Positions 43,438 to 52,974 of a DNA stretch of 64,000 nucleotides are shown piece by piece. Each line of letters begins with the position of its first letter. Position 1 is the stretch's first letter. Source of the DNA: Pseudomonas sp. KNUC1026 (GTDB lineage Bacteria > Pseudomonadota > Gammaproteobacteria > Pseudomonadales > Pseudomonadaceae). Position numbers and translations under genes: made by a program. The stretch is taken from positions 310,001 through 374,000 of the forward strand of contig NZ_CP087138.1 of assembly GCF_021650705.1 (NCBI RefSeq), read 5' to 3'. A model generated the notes under the pieces. That model did not search any database. It was not told where the DNA came from and saw only the letters and a program-made list of their open reading frames with translations.

Positions 43438-44262
43438 TCAGCTCAGCAGTTCGGCGAATTGCTTGTCGGCCTCGAGCACCGGCGGCAGTGCCTGGAACAG
43501 CGCGTCCAGGTCGACCCCTTCGAACAGCGGCGTGCGCAGTGAGGCTTTGGCCTCCTCGTTCAGCCCGCCATGGGCCTCCAGCGCGTCGGATACCAGAATG
43601 GCCTGGGCAATGATCCTGGGCTGCACTTCATTGTTCGGCGCCTGCAGGGGCTTCGCCTGATAGGCGATGGCGTTCTGGATGACCTTGGGCAGGTTCCAGC
43701 GACGGGTGAGCTCGGCGCCCACTTCCGGGTAACCAAAACCCAGTTGCAGGCTTTCGCTGGCCACGTGGCCAGCGGTGTTGCCACGGTGCGCGGCATTCAC
43801 CCGCTCGGCTACTTCCGGCGCGCCGATCTGGATCAGCAACTCGCCGATGTTGTGCATCACGCCGCTGGTGAAGGCGATCTCGGCGTCGGCACCGCTCTTT
43901 TTCGCAAGAATGCGCGCCACGCTCGCCACTTCGAAACTTTTGAGCCAGAAACCCTTGATGTCGAAACTGGGGCCGGCCTTGAACGCGCCGGTGACGGCGC
44001 TGGCCAGCACCAGTGTACGCAGCGTGTTGAAGCCCAGGCGCGAGGCGGCGTCTTCGATGCTGGTGGATTCGCGTGCGCCGCGAAAACGTGCCGAGTTGGC
44101 CAGGCGCAGAATCTTCGCCGAGATAACCGGGTCTTTCTCGATGTTGCGCGCCACCGCATCCAGGCTGGAGCCCGGGTTGTCGAATTGCAGGATCAGGTCC
44201 TGGGCGACCTTGGGGATGCTGGGCAGGGTGTGGATTTGCGCAAAGAGGGTTTCGATTTGCAT
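43438..44262 (-). CDS. HDOD-domain signalling protein
   Basis: A 274-residue protein starting MQIETLFAQIHTLPSIPKVA and filled by an HDOD domain (LPSIPKVAQDLILQFDNPGS, ISAKILRLANSARFRGARES, TSGVMHNIGELLIQIGAPEV). HDOD proteins are non-catalytic HD relatives linked to regulation, often with cyclic di-GMP or chemotaxis pathways. Convergent with the ferredoxin reductase gene. Confidence 0.9.
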   Translation of the reverse strand: MQIETLFAQIHTLPSIPKVAQDLILQFDNPGSSLDAVARNIEKDPVISAKILRLANSARFRGARESTSIEDAASRLGFNTLRTLVLASAVTGAFKAGPSFDIKGFWLKSFEVASVARILAKKSGADAEIAFTSGVMHNIGELLIQIGAPEVAERVNAAHRGNTAGHVASESLQLGFGYPEVGAELTRRWNLPKVIQNAIAYQAKPLQAPNNEVQPRIIAQAILVSDALEAHGGLNEEAKASLRTPLFEGVDLDALFQALPPVLEADKQFAELLS

Positions 44263-44342
44263 GGGCGGCACCTTATGTCGACGGTTCCCACAACCATAGG
44301 CGATTTTCACCCGTTGCAACGGCAAAAACGCCCAGTCACCCG

Positions 44343-45461
44343 TCAGGCCCGAAAGCGCGCCATGATCTCCGCTCGCAAGGGGCTGGTGAGCGTGGCGGCA
44401 GCGCCGTATTCAAGCAACGACAAGGCCTCGGCGGCAGGGTAGAGCACCGGGTCCTGGAGCATGTCCGCTGGCAGCAGGGCATCCACTCGCTTGTCGCCGC
44501 TGGGGAAGCCATGGGCCATCACCTCTCGGACGTTCTGCGCGGGAGTCAGCAGGTAGTCGACCAGAGCATAGGCCGCGTCCTTGCGGGTGCTGGCGCGGTT
44601 GATGGCGAAAAAGTCAGTCCACAGCTCACCGCCTTCCTCGCCCAATACGTAGGTGAACGCTGAGTTGTCGCGGCGCAGCAATCGCGCGTCCCCGGTCCAG
44701 GCCATCGACAGCCAGGCCTCGCCGCCCTGCATCATCGGCTGGGTGTCGGACGTGACGGCCAGCAGATGCGGGCGCGTTTGCATCATCAGGGCCTCTGCCT
44801 TCTCAAGCTCTTGCGGCACCAGTGAGTTGAAACTGAAACCGCAGGCCTTCAGCGCATTGCCGATGGCGGTGAGCTGGTAATCGTGCACCAGCGTGCGGCG
44901 GTCGGCGCGGGTGCGGGCCATGTGCCAGAACTCACGCCAGCTGCGTGGGCCTTTGCGCAGTTTGTCGGCGTTGTAGAGCATGCCGGTGGTGCCCCAGTTC
45001 TTCGGTAGGGCATAGGTGGTCTTGCCGACCTGGCCCTGCGCGAGCATGCGCCCGTCATAGGCGCTGGCGTCGAAGGCAGGCACCCGCGACAGGTCCAGCG
45101 GCTCGATCAGCCGCTGGCCGGCGTAACTGGGGATCACGTAGTTGGTGCCCACCAGCACGTCGATGCCCAGGGTGTTGTCGCGCAGCTTGGCGAGCATCTC
45201 CTCGTTGGAGCCGGAAATGTCGAGCGTGACCTTCACGCCGGTCGCCTGCTGGAAGTGGTCGAGGTTTTCCTGGCTGTAGTAGTGCGGCCAGGTGGCCACC
45301 ACCAGGCGGTCGCCGAGGTCGGGCCGGGCCAGCACCGGCCGCGCTTGCGCCGCCAGCACGGCGGTCGCCAGGCCCAGGCCGGTGCGGCCGAGGAAGGTGC
45401 GGCGGCTGATCGAGCCGCGCTGGCAACTGCGGAGCAATTTGAGGAAGAAATGAGCGTCCAT
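44343..45461 (-). CDS. PotD/PotF-like periplasmic binding protein with Tat-type signal
   Basis: A 372-residue protein with a twin-arginine signal (SRRTFLGRTGLGLATAVLAA). The mature part is of the polyamine-binding (SBP_bac_8) type: LVVATWPHYYSQENLDHFQQ, VPAFDASAYDGRM, YALPKNWGTTGMLYNADKL. It lies 70 bp downstream of the sulfonate-type ABC operon on the same strand but belongs to a different binding-protein family, so it may serve another transporter or have been recruited here. Confidence 0.8.
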   Translation of the reverse strand: MDAHFFLKLLRSCQRGSISRRTFLGRTGLGLATAVLAAQARPVLARPDLGDRLVVATWPHYYSQENLDHFQQATGVKVTLDISGSNEEMLAKLRDNTLGIDVLVGTNYVIPSYAGQRLIEPLDLSRVPAFDASAYDGRMLAQGQVGKTTYALPKNWGTTGMLYNADKLRKGPRSWREFWHMARTRADRRTLVHDYQLTAIGNALKACGFSFNSLVPQELEKAEALMMQTRPHLLAVTSDTQPMMQGGEAWLSMAWTGDARLLRRDNSAFTYVLGEEGGELWTDFFAINRASTRKDAAYALVDYLLTPAQNVREVMAHGFPSGDKRVDALLPADMLQDPVLYPAAEALSLLEYGAAATLTSPLRAEIMARFRA

Positions 45462-45531
45462 AGAGCTGCCGCAGCGAGGGGGTGGCGCAATGGAAGCACA
45501 GCCGTTGGCGCTTGTCAGCAGGGTGCAACGC

Positions 45532-46287
45532 TCAGTGAGTGAAGTCTGCCAGCACGTTCTCGCGCAGCCGCACCAGGCGCTGGTCGCTGCGCTGGCGCGG
45601 GCGGGGCAAGCCCACCTCCACCACGCGCTTGATACGGCCTGGCCCCGGTTGCATCACCACCACCCGGTCACCCAGGTAAACCGCTTCTTCGACGTCGTGA
45701 GTCACCAGCACCATGGTGATTTTTTCCTGTTCCCAGATGCGCTGCAGCTCGTCCTGCAGGCGAGCGCGGGTGAGGGCATCCAGCGCACCGAACGGCTCGT
45801 CGAGCAGCAGCACGCCCGGGCGGTTGACCAGGCCTCGGGCGATCGCCACACGCTGGGCCATGCCACCGGAGATCTGGTGCGGGTAAGCCTCGGCGAAGCG
45901 CTCCAGCCCCACCAGGGTGAGGTGCTCACGCACCGCATCACGTTTGGCCGCGGCGGGCAGCGGGCTGTTCTTCAGGCCTACGGCAATGTTGTCGCGCACG
46001 TTCAGCCATGGGAACAGCCGGTGGTCCTGGAACACGATGCCGCGCTCCAGCCCTGTACCGTTGACCGGCTCGCCGCCTAGCAGGATGCGCCCTTCGTAGG
46101 CGGTCTCCAGCCCCAGGATCATGCGCAGCAGTGTGGATTTTCCGCAGCCGCTGGCGCCGACGATGCTGATGAACTCGCCCGGCGCAATGGCCAGGGCGAT
46201 GTCGTCGAGCACCTGTAGCTCGGTGCCGTCATTGCTCAGGAAGCGTTTGCTCAGGTGCTCCAGCACCAGGCTGTTATGTGCGCTCAT
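45532..46287 (-). CDS. ABC transporter ATPase (TauB/SsuB/AtsC type)
   Basis: A 251-residue ATPase: Walker [11 protein letters not shown]-loop [16 protein letters not shown], signature [15 protein letters not shown], Walker [13 protein letters not shown] and switch [11 protein letters not shown]. The closest family is nitrate/sulfonate/taurine importers. It energises uptake with the two permeases just upstream and the binding protein at 47851-48969. Confidence 0.92.
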   Translation of the reverse strand: MSAHNSLVLEHLSKRFLSNDGTELQVLDDIALAIAPGEFISIVGASGCGKSTLLRMILGLETAYEGRILLGGEPVNGTGLERGIVFQDHRLFPWLNVRDNIAVGLKNSPLPAAAKRDAVREHLTLVGLERFAEAYPHQISGGMAQRVAIARGLVNRPGVLLLDEPFGALDALTRARLQDELQRIWEQEKITMVLVTHDVEEAVYLGDRVVVMQPGPGRIKRVVEVGLPRPRQRSDQRLVRLRENVLADFTH

Positions 46288-46302
46288 CCCGTAGCCCCTC
46301 GT

Positions 46303-47052
46303 TCAAAGATTGCCGTAAAGCCTGCGCAGCCGCTGTTCGGCGAGCCGCGCCAGGCTGTTCAAGGCCCAGCCCACCAGGCCGATCACCAGCATGCCGAACA
46401 GCACCTGGTCCATGCGAAAGTGCTCACTGCCGTCGATCAGGGTGTTGCCGATGCCCTCGCCGGAAACCAGCAGGTACTCAGCGCCGATGGTCGCCAGCCA
46501 TGAATAGATCAGCGCCAGATACAGGCCGGTGAACAGTGACGGTAGCGCGGCCGGCAGGCGCACCAGCCACAGCGCCTGCCAGCGGCTGTAGCCGTAGACC
46601 TTGGCCACTTCCAGCAGCGTCGGTGGCACGTTGCGCAGGCCGTCGCGGGTGTTGACCGCCACCGGCACCAGCGCCGCCAGCGAGAGGAACACCACCTTGG
46701 CCACATCGCCCAGCCCGAACCACACCGAAATCAGCGGGATCCAGGCGAACAGCGACACCTGCTTGAAGGTGTTGAAGCTGCCCCCCAGCAGCCGCTCACC
46801 CAGGCGCGACAGCCCCAGCAGCGCACCCAGCAGCAGCCCCAGGCTGGCGCCGATGGCAAAGCCGGCGAGGTCCCGCGCCAGGCTCGCCCCCAGCGCCGTC
46901 CACAGGTGCCCGCTGGCTACATAGGCTTGGGCGGTATCCCACACCTGTTCGGGGGTCACCAGCAGTTTCGAGTCGCTCAGGCCCGTGCTGGCCACACCCC
47001 ACCAGAGCGCGACCGCAGCCAGCGGCAATACGGCGCCGCGGTAATCCCTCAT
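46303..47052 (-). CDS. ABC transporter permease (sulfonate/alkylsulfate type), second
   Basis: A 249-residue inner-membrane permease with about six helices and the coupling-helix motif EVAKVYGYSRWQALWLVRLP. I use ATG 47052 because it overlaps the previous gene's TGA (ATGA); ATG 47064 is also in frame. It pairs with the homologous permease just upstream to form the translocation pore. Confidence 0.9.
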   Translation of the reverse strand: MRDYRGAVLPLAAVALWWGVASTGLSDSKLLVTPEQVWDTAQAYVASGHLWTALGASLARDLAGFAIGASLGLLLGALLGLSRLGERLLGGSFNTFKQVSLFAWIPLISVWFGLGDVAKVVFLSLAALVPVAVNTRDGLRNVPPTLLEVAKVYGYSRWQALWLVRLPAALPSLFTGLYLALIYSWLATIGAEYLLVSGEGIGNTLIDGSEHFRMDQVLFGMLVIGLVGWALNSLARLAEQRLRRLYGNL

Positions 47053-47864
47053 GCCGGCCTCCACAGGCTCAGCCGCCGTTCGGCCGCATCGAACAGGCGG
47101 TCGATGGCATAACCCAGCGCGCCGACGACCACCACCGCCGCCATGACCAGGTCAAGCTGAAACAACTGGCGCCCGTAGACGATCAGGTAGCCCAAGCCTT
47201 CACTGGAGGCCACCAGCTCGACTACCACCAGTGACAGCCAGGCCTTGGTAAAGCCCAGGCGCAACGCTGTGAACAAGGTGGGCACCGCCGCCGGCAGCAC
47301 GATCTGGCCGATGGCCTGCCAACGGCTGAAACCGTACACCCGGCCCACCTCCAGCAGGTTGCGCGGGGCCTGGTCGAATGCTTGCAAGGTGCCGAGAGTG
47401 ACGGGCACCAGTGCGGCCAGGGCGATCAGCGCGTACTTGAGCGGCTCGCCGATGCCGAACAGCAACAGCGCAAAGGGCAGCCAGCCCAGCACCGGGATTT
47501 GCACCAGCGCGTTGAACGTCGGCAGCAGGTAGGCGCGGGCACTGCGCGACAAGCCCATCAGCCCGCCGAGCACCAGCCCCAGGCTGGCACCTGCGGCAAA
47601 GCCTGCCAGTACCCGTTGCAGGCTGGCGAAGGTGTTCACCCACAGGTCGCCACTGCTGGCCAGGTCCCTAAGGGTTTCCCACACATAAGCCGGCGGCGGC
47701 AGCACCTGCTGCGAAACCCAACCGTGCTGCGCGCCCACCGCCCACACCGCGAACAGCGCCAGTGGCAGCAGCCAGGGCAGCAGCGGGTTGGTGACCCGCC
47801 AGGCGACGGCCGGCCAGTCGGCGGCGCGGCTAGCCTGCCAGCGGGCGCTGTCAGCCCGGCTCAT
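47049..47864 (-). CDS. ABC transporter permease (sulfonate/alkylsulfate type), first
   Basis: A 271-residue permease (MSRADSARWQASRAADWPAV), six predicted helices, with EVGRVYGFSRWQAIGQIVLP as the coupling motif. It overlaps the binding-protein gene by 14 bp and the next permease by 4 bp. Two separate permeases where P. putida AtsB is recalled as one long protein is a small difference from the known ats system. Confidence 0.9.
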   Translation of the reverse strand: MSRADSARWQASRAADWPAVAWRVTNPLLPWLLPLALFAVWAVGAQHGWVSQQVLPPPAYVWETLRDLASSGDLWVNTFASLQRVLAGFAAGASLGLVLGGLMGLSRSARAYLLPTFNALVQIPVLGWLPFALLLFGIGEPLKYALIALAALVPVTLGTLQAFDQAPRNLLEVGRVYGFSRWQAIGQIVLPAAVPTLFTALRLGFTKAWLSLVVVELVASSEGLGYLIVYGRQLFQLDLVMAAVVVVGALGYAIDRLFDAAERRLSLWRPA

Positions 47865-48969
47865 GCGTAACCTCCGGCGCGCGGGTTTGCGCGGTGCTGG
47901 CGGCCGGCGTCTTGCCGTCGGCGCCGTAGGCGGTCCATTCGTTCTGCAGGCCCTTGGCCTTGAGGGCTTTGTCCAGGTACTGAGTGTCGAACCAGCCATC
48001 GACGCTGACTTCCCGGCGGATCAGCTTTTGCTGATAAGCCTGGTCGGCCACGGCCTGGTAGCGGCTTTTGACGAAATCATCCACCAGCGGCGAGAGCCGC
48101 AGGCTCACCGAGTCGCCCGGGAATTCCGCCTGCCAGGAGGCCACCGGCGTGCCGCTTTTGGCGAACTCCTCGAACAGTGCCTGGCGGTTGGCCGGGTCGG
48201 TCGCCCAGTGGGCGGCATCTACCAGAGTGTCGACGACTTTTTGCGTCTGCTGCGGGTGAGCTTTGGCGTAGTCGGTGCGCACCAGCAACGAGGTCTGCCG
48301 CGTGAGCTAGGGGTCTTGGGCTTCATTGGCGTAGATCAGGTCGACGATGCCCTGGTCGCGCAACTTGAACAGCTCGAAGCCACCGAAGGCGGCGTCTACT
48401 CCTTTGGAGGCCAATGCGGCCTGGGAGCTGCCGGTGTCGAGGTTGACCACCTTGAGGTCGCGCTCGGTAAGGTTCGCCGTGGCCAGCACGCGGATTGCCA
48501 GCAGGTGCAGGTTGGTGCCGCGGAAGATCGCCACCTGCTTGCCTTTCAGGTCGGCCAGGCTGTGGATGTCGGAGCCTTCGGGCACCGCTACGTAGACGGG
48601 CGCGCGAGTGCCGAGTGTCGCGAGCAGGCGGGTATCCAGGCCATTGGCGCGGGCCACCACCTGCGGCAGGTCGCCTTCGTAGGCAAAGTCGATCTGCTGG
48701 TTCGACAGCGCTTCGTTCACCGCAGGCCCCGCGCCTTTGAAGAAGAACCACTGCACTTCGGTGCCGCTGCCGGCGAAGGCTTTTTCCAGCAATTGCTGAT
48801 TGCGCAGCACGCTGGCGCTGGAGCCACCGAAAGTCACCGGCTCACCGCCGCCGGCACTGGCCACGCCAATGCGCAGCACGTCGGCCTGGGCAGTGCCCGC
48901 CGCCAGCCAGCCTGCCAGAACACTGGCCCCCGCCAGGTACGCGATTCGTTTCACTTTGTCCTTGGTCAT
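47851..48969 (-). pseudogene. AtsR/SsuA-like substrate-binding protein, interrupted by in-frame TAG
   Basis: The first 220 codons give a signal peptide (LAGASVLAGWLAAGTAQA) and a binding-protein lobe (DVLRIGVASAGGGEPVTFGG, LKGKQVAIFRGTNLHLLAIR). TAG at 48307-48309 then follows ANEAQDP, and the same frame continues LTRQTSLLVRTDYAKAHPQQ to a natural end at 47851. The full protein would be about 372 residues, normal for AtsR-like proteins. One base change (for example AAG to TAG) accounts for it. Without this protein the transporter should be non-functional unless the stop is suppressed or is an error. Confidence 0.8.
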
Positions 48970-48996
48970 GGCTGTTTCCTTTATAAAGCCCTGGGC

Positions 48997-49908
48997 TCAG
49001 GCGGCCAGGTGCGTCTTGTCGGCTTCGCTACGCGGCGAGAGGGTCTGGGCGGTGGGCTTGATCGCCCGGCTGGGCTGACCGTCGATGCCGTGGAGGATGT
49101 CGCCGTCGATGGTGGTACGGCGCACGATGCGCTCGGCGGTGCCGTAGTCGTTCACGGCGATGTGCTGGGTGGCGCGGTTGTCCCAGATCGCCACGTCACC
49201 TTCCTGCCAGCGCCAGCGCACAGTGTTGTTCACATCGGTGATGCGGTCGTGGAACAGCCGGAACAGCTGCCTGGAGTCGTTTGGCGTCACGCCCACGAAG
49301 TGTTTGACGAAGTGCCCCAGCACCAGCGCGCGCTCGCCGGTTTCCGGGTGGACGTGCACCAGCGGGTGCTCGGTTTCGTATTCCAGCGCGGTGAACTCTT
49401 CGCGGTAGCGTTTGAGTGCGGCCTCGGCGGCGTGGCGGGGGGCGGCGTAGTCGTAGAGGTTGCTGTGCACCGCGCGCAGGCTGTCGGCCAGTTGGCGCAG
49501 CGGCGCGGGCAGGTCGTCGTACGCGGTGGCGGTGTTGGCCCAGACAGTGTCGCCGCCGTAGGGCGGGATCACCACACCGCGAAGGATGGAGACCTTCGGC
49601 GGGTTGGCCACGAAGGTGACGTCTGTGTGCCAGGAGTTGGCGCGGCTTTCCTTGGCGTCGAGGTTGAGGAGCGCGGTGCTGTTGTTGGCGGAGCGCACGG
49701 TCGGGTGCGGCACCTGGTCGCCGAACAGTCGCGAAAAGCGCTCTTGTTGCTCGTCGGTCAAGTGCTGGCCGCGGAAGAACAGCACCTTGTGCTGCAGGAG
49801 GGCCTGGTGAATCTGCTCGAAGGTCTCGCGCGGCAGGTCGCCTGACAGCTGTACGTTATCGATTTGCGCGCCGATGCGGCCAGCGACGGGGTGAATGCTC
49901 AGGGCCAT
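48997..49908 (-). CDS. atsK: TauD/TfdA-family dioxygenase, alkylsulfatase (AtsK) type
   Basis: A 303-residue Fe(II)/2-oxoglutarate dioxygenase. The metal triad is visible: NSWHTDVTF (HxD) and ATQHIAVNDYG with the distal His, plus the 2OG-binding arginine in ERIVRRTT. The start MALSIHPVAGRIGAQIDNVQ and the segment RWRWQEGDVAIWDNRATQH match my recollection of AtsK from P. putida, which cleaves alkyl sulfates to aldehyde and sulfate. As first gene of the ABC uptake operon it fits sulfur scavenging. A taurine or other sulfonate substrate cannot be excluded. Confidence 0.85.
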   Translation of the reverse strand: MALSIHPVAGRIGAQIDNVQLSGDLPRETFEQIHQALLQHKVLFFRGQHLTDEQQERFSRLFGDQVPHPTVRSANNSTALLNLDAKESRANSWHTDVTFVANPPKVSILRGVVIPPYGGDTVWANTATAYDDLPAPLRQLADSLRAVHSNLYDYAAPRHAAEAALKRYREEFTALEYETEHPLVHVHPETGERALVLGHFVKHFVGVTPNDSRQLFRLFHDRITDVNNTVRWRWQEGDVAIWDNRATQHIAVNDYGTAERIVRRTTIDGDILHGIDGQPSRAIKPTAQTLSPRSEADKTHLAA

Positions 49909-50006
49909 GGGTCGAACTCCTTATCTGTGCGGGCGGAAGATAGGGGCGAGCCTACGGCTGATAGCCAGAAGATATGAAATGCCGATTTCTTATAAGTTAT
50001 TGACCA

Positions 50007-50034
50007 CCACGGTTCTATTTTTAGAACCCTGTGG
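50007..50034. promoter_or_regulatory. Hairpin / inverted repeat in the atsK-copA divergent region
   Basis: GGTTCTA-TTTT-TAGAACC is a perfect repeat (50011-50028), extended by CCAC/GTGG outside it with two unpaired bases. It stands between divergent genes, about 100 bp upstream of atsK and 120 bp upstream of copA, so an operator is as likely as a terminator. Confidence 0.4.
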
Positions 50035-50064
50035 GGCCATATGCATATGCCATTTTCCGCAACC

Positions 50065-50078
50065 TTACGGTTTCGTAA
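50065..50078. promoter_or_regulatory. Possible copper-response operator upstream of copA
   Basis: TTACG-GTTT-CGTAA is a perfect inverted repeat 75 bp before the copA start. Copper-responsive CopR-type regulators recognise short TTAC/GTAA dyads, but this match is by eye and no copRS genes are in the window. Confidence 0.3.
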
Positions 50079-50152
50079 TGTTCACATCAGGTAACTGACA
50101 GTTCCGCTCCGGCACGCTGGCAGGCACTCTCCAGTCTCTCGGGCACAGCCTC

Positions 50153-51964
50153 ATGCACACGCGAAGAACCTTTATCCAGACGCTGGCCGCCGGCACTGCG
50201 CTGGCCGGCAGCGGCCTCTGGCGGCAACCGGCCTGGGCCGCGCCGGTCAGCGCCGGGCAGGCGCTCACCGGCGCCGATTTCGACCTGTACATCGGTGAGC
50301 AAACGGTGAACCTCACCGGCACCTCGCGCACTGCGCAAACCATCAACGGCAGCTTGCCTGGCCCCTTGCTGCGCTGGCGTGAGGGCGACACGGTGAGCCT
50401 GCGGGTGCGCAACCGCCTCAACGAAACCACTTCGATCCACTGGCACGGCATCGTGTTGCCGGCCGACATGGACGGCGTGCCGGGCCTGAGCCGCTTCCGC
50501 GGCATCGCCCCCGGCGAGTATTACGACTACCGCTTCACCCTGCGCCAGAGCGGCACTTACTGGTACCACAGCCACTCCGGGTTCCAGGAGCAGCGCGGGG
50601 TCTACGGCCCCTTGATCATCGACCCGGCGGAACCTGCGCCGTACCACTTCGATCGCGAACACGTGCTGATGCTCAGCGACTGGACCGATCAGAACCCCGA
50701 GCGTATCTTCGCCCGCCTCAAGGAGCAGCCGGAGTATTACCAGCAGCAGCGCACGCTGGTGGACTTCATCAATGACGTGGCCGACCAGGGTTTCAGCGCT
50801 GCCGTGAAGGACCGCGCCATGTGGGCGCGCATGCGCATGTCGCCCACCGACATCGCCGATGTCAGTGGCCAGGCCTACACCTACCTGGTCAATGGGCACG
50901 GCCCGCAGGCCAACTGGACCGGGTTGTTCAAGCCGGGCGAGAAGGTGTTGCTGCGGCTGATCAACGGCTCGGCGATGAGCTATTTCGACCTGCGCATTCC
51001 GGGGCTCAAGCTCACGGTGGTGGCTGCCGATGGGCAGTACGTGAAGCCTGTGGAAGTCGATGAAGTGCGCCTGGCGGTGGCCGAGACCCTCGATGTTCTG
51101 GTGGTGCCGGGCGATGCCGCTGCCTATACCGTCTTCGCCCAGGCCATGGACCGCAGCGGCTATGCCCGCGCAACGCTGGCCCAACGTGCGGGTGCCGAGG
51201 CGCAGATTCCTGCGTTGGACCCACCACCGCTGCTGACGATGGCGGACATGGGCATGGACCACGGCCAGATGCAGGGCATGGACCATGGCCAGATGCAGGG
51301 CATGGACCATGGCCAGATGCAGGGCATGGACCATGGCCAGATGCAGGGCATGGACCACGGCCAGATGCAGGGCATGGACCACAGCCAGATGCAGGGCATG
51401 GACCACGGCCAGATGCCGGCGCCCAACCCGATGACCCAGCCGGTCAAACACCCCGCCAGCGAAACCGGCAACCCGCTGGTGGACATGCAGGCCCAGAACC
51501 CCACGCCCAGGCTCGACGACCCCGGCATCGGCCTGCGCGACAATGGCCGACGCGTACTCACCTACTCGGACCTGCGCAGCGCTTTCCCCGACCCCGACGG
51601 CCGCGAGCCGAGCCGTACCTTGGAGCTGCACCTGACCGGCCACATGGGCCGCTTCGCCTGGTCGTTCGACGGCGTGAAATTCGCCGACGCCGCGCCCATC
51701 GTGCTCAAGCACGGCGAGCGGGTGCGCATCGTGCTGGTCAACGACACCATGATGGCCCACCCCATCCACCTGCACGGCATGTGGAGCGATCTGGAAGACG
51801 AGCAAGGGCGCTTCATGGTGCGCAAGCACACGCTGGACATTCCGCCCGGCACCCGCCGCAGTTATCGCGTCACCGCTGATGCGCTGGGCCGCTGGGCCTA
51901 TCACTGCCACATGCTCTATCACATGGAAGCGGGCATGTTCCGCGAGGTACGCGTCGATGCGTAA
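50153..51964 (+). CDS. copA: CopA periplasmic multicopper oxidase, copper resistance
   Basis: A 603-residue protein with a Tat signal ([18 protein letters not shown]). Copper sites are clear: IHWHGIVLP and [10 protein letters not shown] near the N-terminus, HPIHLHGMW and [15 protein letters not shown] near the C-terminus. Between them, residues about 367-422 are seven [12 protein letters not shown] octapeptides that should bind extra Cu(I) through Met and His. CopA oxidises Cu(I) and sequesters copper in the periplasm. copB follows with an 8-bp overlap. Confidence 0.95.
   Translation: MHTRRTFIQTLAAGTALAGSGLWRQPAWAAPVSAGQALTGADFDLYIGEQTVNLTGTSRTAQTINGSLPGPLLRWREGDTVSLRVRNRLNETTSIHWHGIVLPADMDGVPGLSRFRGIAPGEYYDYRFTLRQSGTYWYHSHSGFQEQRGVYGPLIIDPAEPAPYHFDREHVLMLSDWTDQNPERIFARLKEQPEYYQQQRTLVDFINDVADQGFSAAVKDRAMWARMRMSPTDIADVSGQAYTYLVNGHGPQANWTGLFKPGEKVLLRLINGSAMSYFDLRIPGLKLTVVAADGQYVKPVEVDEVRLAVAETLDVLVVPGDAAAYTVFAQAMDRSGYARATLAQRAGAEAQIPALDPPPLLTMADMGMDHGQMQGMDHGQMQGMDHGQMQGMDHGQMQGMDHGQMQGMDHSQMQGMDHGQMPAPNPMTQPVKHPASETGNPLVDMQAQNPTPRLDDPGIGLRDNGRRVLTYSDLRSAFPDPDGREPSRTLELHLTGHMGRFAWSFDGVKFADAAPIVLKHGERVRIVLVNDTMMAHPIHLHGMWSDLEDEQGRFMVRKHTLDIPPGTRRSYRVTADALGRWAYHCHMLYHMEAGMFREVRVDA
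51251..51418 (+). repeat. 24-bp tandem repeat (7 units) encoding Met/His octapeptides in CopA
   Basis: Seven in-frame 24-bp units encode GMDHGQMQ (units 1-5), GMDHSQMQ and GMDHGQMP. The near-identity of units at DNA level, with mostly silent differences, suggests recent slippage expansion; copy number may vary between strains. Confidence 0.9.
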
Positions 51965-52684
51965 TCTGTTGCTACTCCCGTTGCTGGCGGCAAGCCCGCT
52001 GGCACTTGCCGATGACATGGCCAGCATGAACATGGACGCCATGGGCATGCACGATCGTGACCTTCACAGCTATTTCTCCTTCGACCGCCTCGAATACCAG
52101 AAGGCCGACGCCGGCACGGCGCTGGCCTGGGATTTCGAGGGCTGGTGGGGGGCGATGTCAACCGCCTGTGGCTGCGTTCCGAAGGCGAGCGCACCAACGG
52201 CCACACCGAGGAAGCCGAGCTGCAGGCGCTCTATGGCCGCGCCATCAACCCCTGGTGGGACGTGGTGGCCGGCGTGCGCCAGGACTTCAAACCGGCCAGC
52301 CCGCAAACCTGGGCCGCGTTCGGTATCCAGGGTGAGCCGCTGAGTGATCTGGATACCCAGGCCACGCTGTACTTCGGCGAGAACAGCCAGAGCGCACTGC
52401 GGCTTGAAGGCGAATATGACCTGCCCATCACCCAGAAACTGATCCTGCAGCCGCGCGTGGAGGCAAACCTGTACAGCCGTAACGACCCGATGCGCCAGGT
52501 GGGGGCGGGGCTCTCCGAAGTCGAGGCCGGGCTGCGTTTGCGCTACGAATTCATTCCCGAGTTCGCGCCCTATGTGGGCGTGAACTGGAACAAGCAATAC
52601 GGCCGCACCGCCGACTACGCCCGCGAAGAGGGTGACGATGCCGAGGAGGCGCGGTTGGTGGTCGGGGTGAAAATGTGGTGGTGA
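51957..52684 (+). pseudogene. copB: CopB outer-membrane copper-resistance protein, frameshifted
   Basis: From ATG 51957 the frame gives a signal peptide ([20 protein letters not shown]), a Met-rich stretch ([15 protein letters not shown]) and [20 protein letters not shown]. It leaves frame at a run of six G (52147-52152). In the next frame the protein continues [20 protein letters not shown] to [20 protein letters not shown] and ends at 52684. CopB normally has a W-x-GGD-x-N-LW motif here, which needs seven G. One lost base, biological or a homopolymer error, explains it. The intact protein would be about 242 residues, a beta-barrel that keeps copper out. Confidence 0.82.
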
Positions 52685-52974
52685 GGGGCGGATGCGGAAA
52701 CGGCTTTTAGACATTAAATGGCTATTAGTCAAACTTGTACAAAGCACCGTTTCGCTGCCGCCGTTTCGCTTGCAGGTCAACGCCAGTGGGCATGCAGGTT
52801 GTGGCGCGAAAGGCTATTTTCAGCGTTCTTCTACCTGCAAAGTCGCTTGTACAGACCTTGCATAATGGGATCCATTTCGCCGACGAACGGCGCTTTAATT
52901 GATTAATGTAATCAACCCCATGGTGGATAACCCAGGTACCTGCCCGGTTTGCGGGCGATGTCACCGAGGTTGTC
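52685..52974. other. Intergenic region before the chemotaxis operon
   Basis: About 290 bp between copB and the che operon. It contains a palindrome TTGTACAA (52735-52742), a related CTTGTACAG at 52847-52855, a TTGCATAATGGG stretch that could hold a -10 element, and a CGCCG-ACGAA-CGGCG hairpin (52878-52892). No FliA consensus is evident. The che operon promoter should lie here. Confidence 0.35.

Noticed and set aside
50087..52048. Minus-strand frame of 653 codons
   Set aside because: Antisense to copA; the repeated [12 protein letters not shown] stretch is only the complement of the Met/His repeat.
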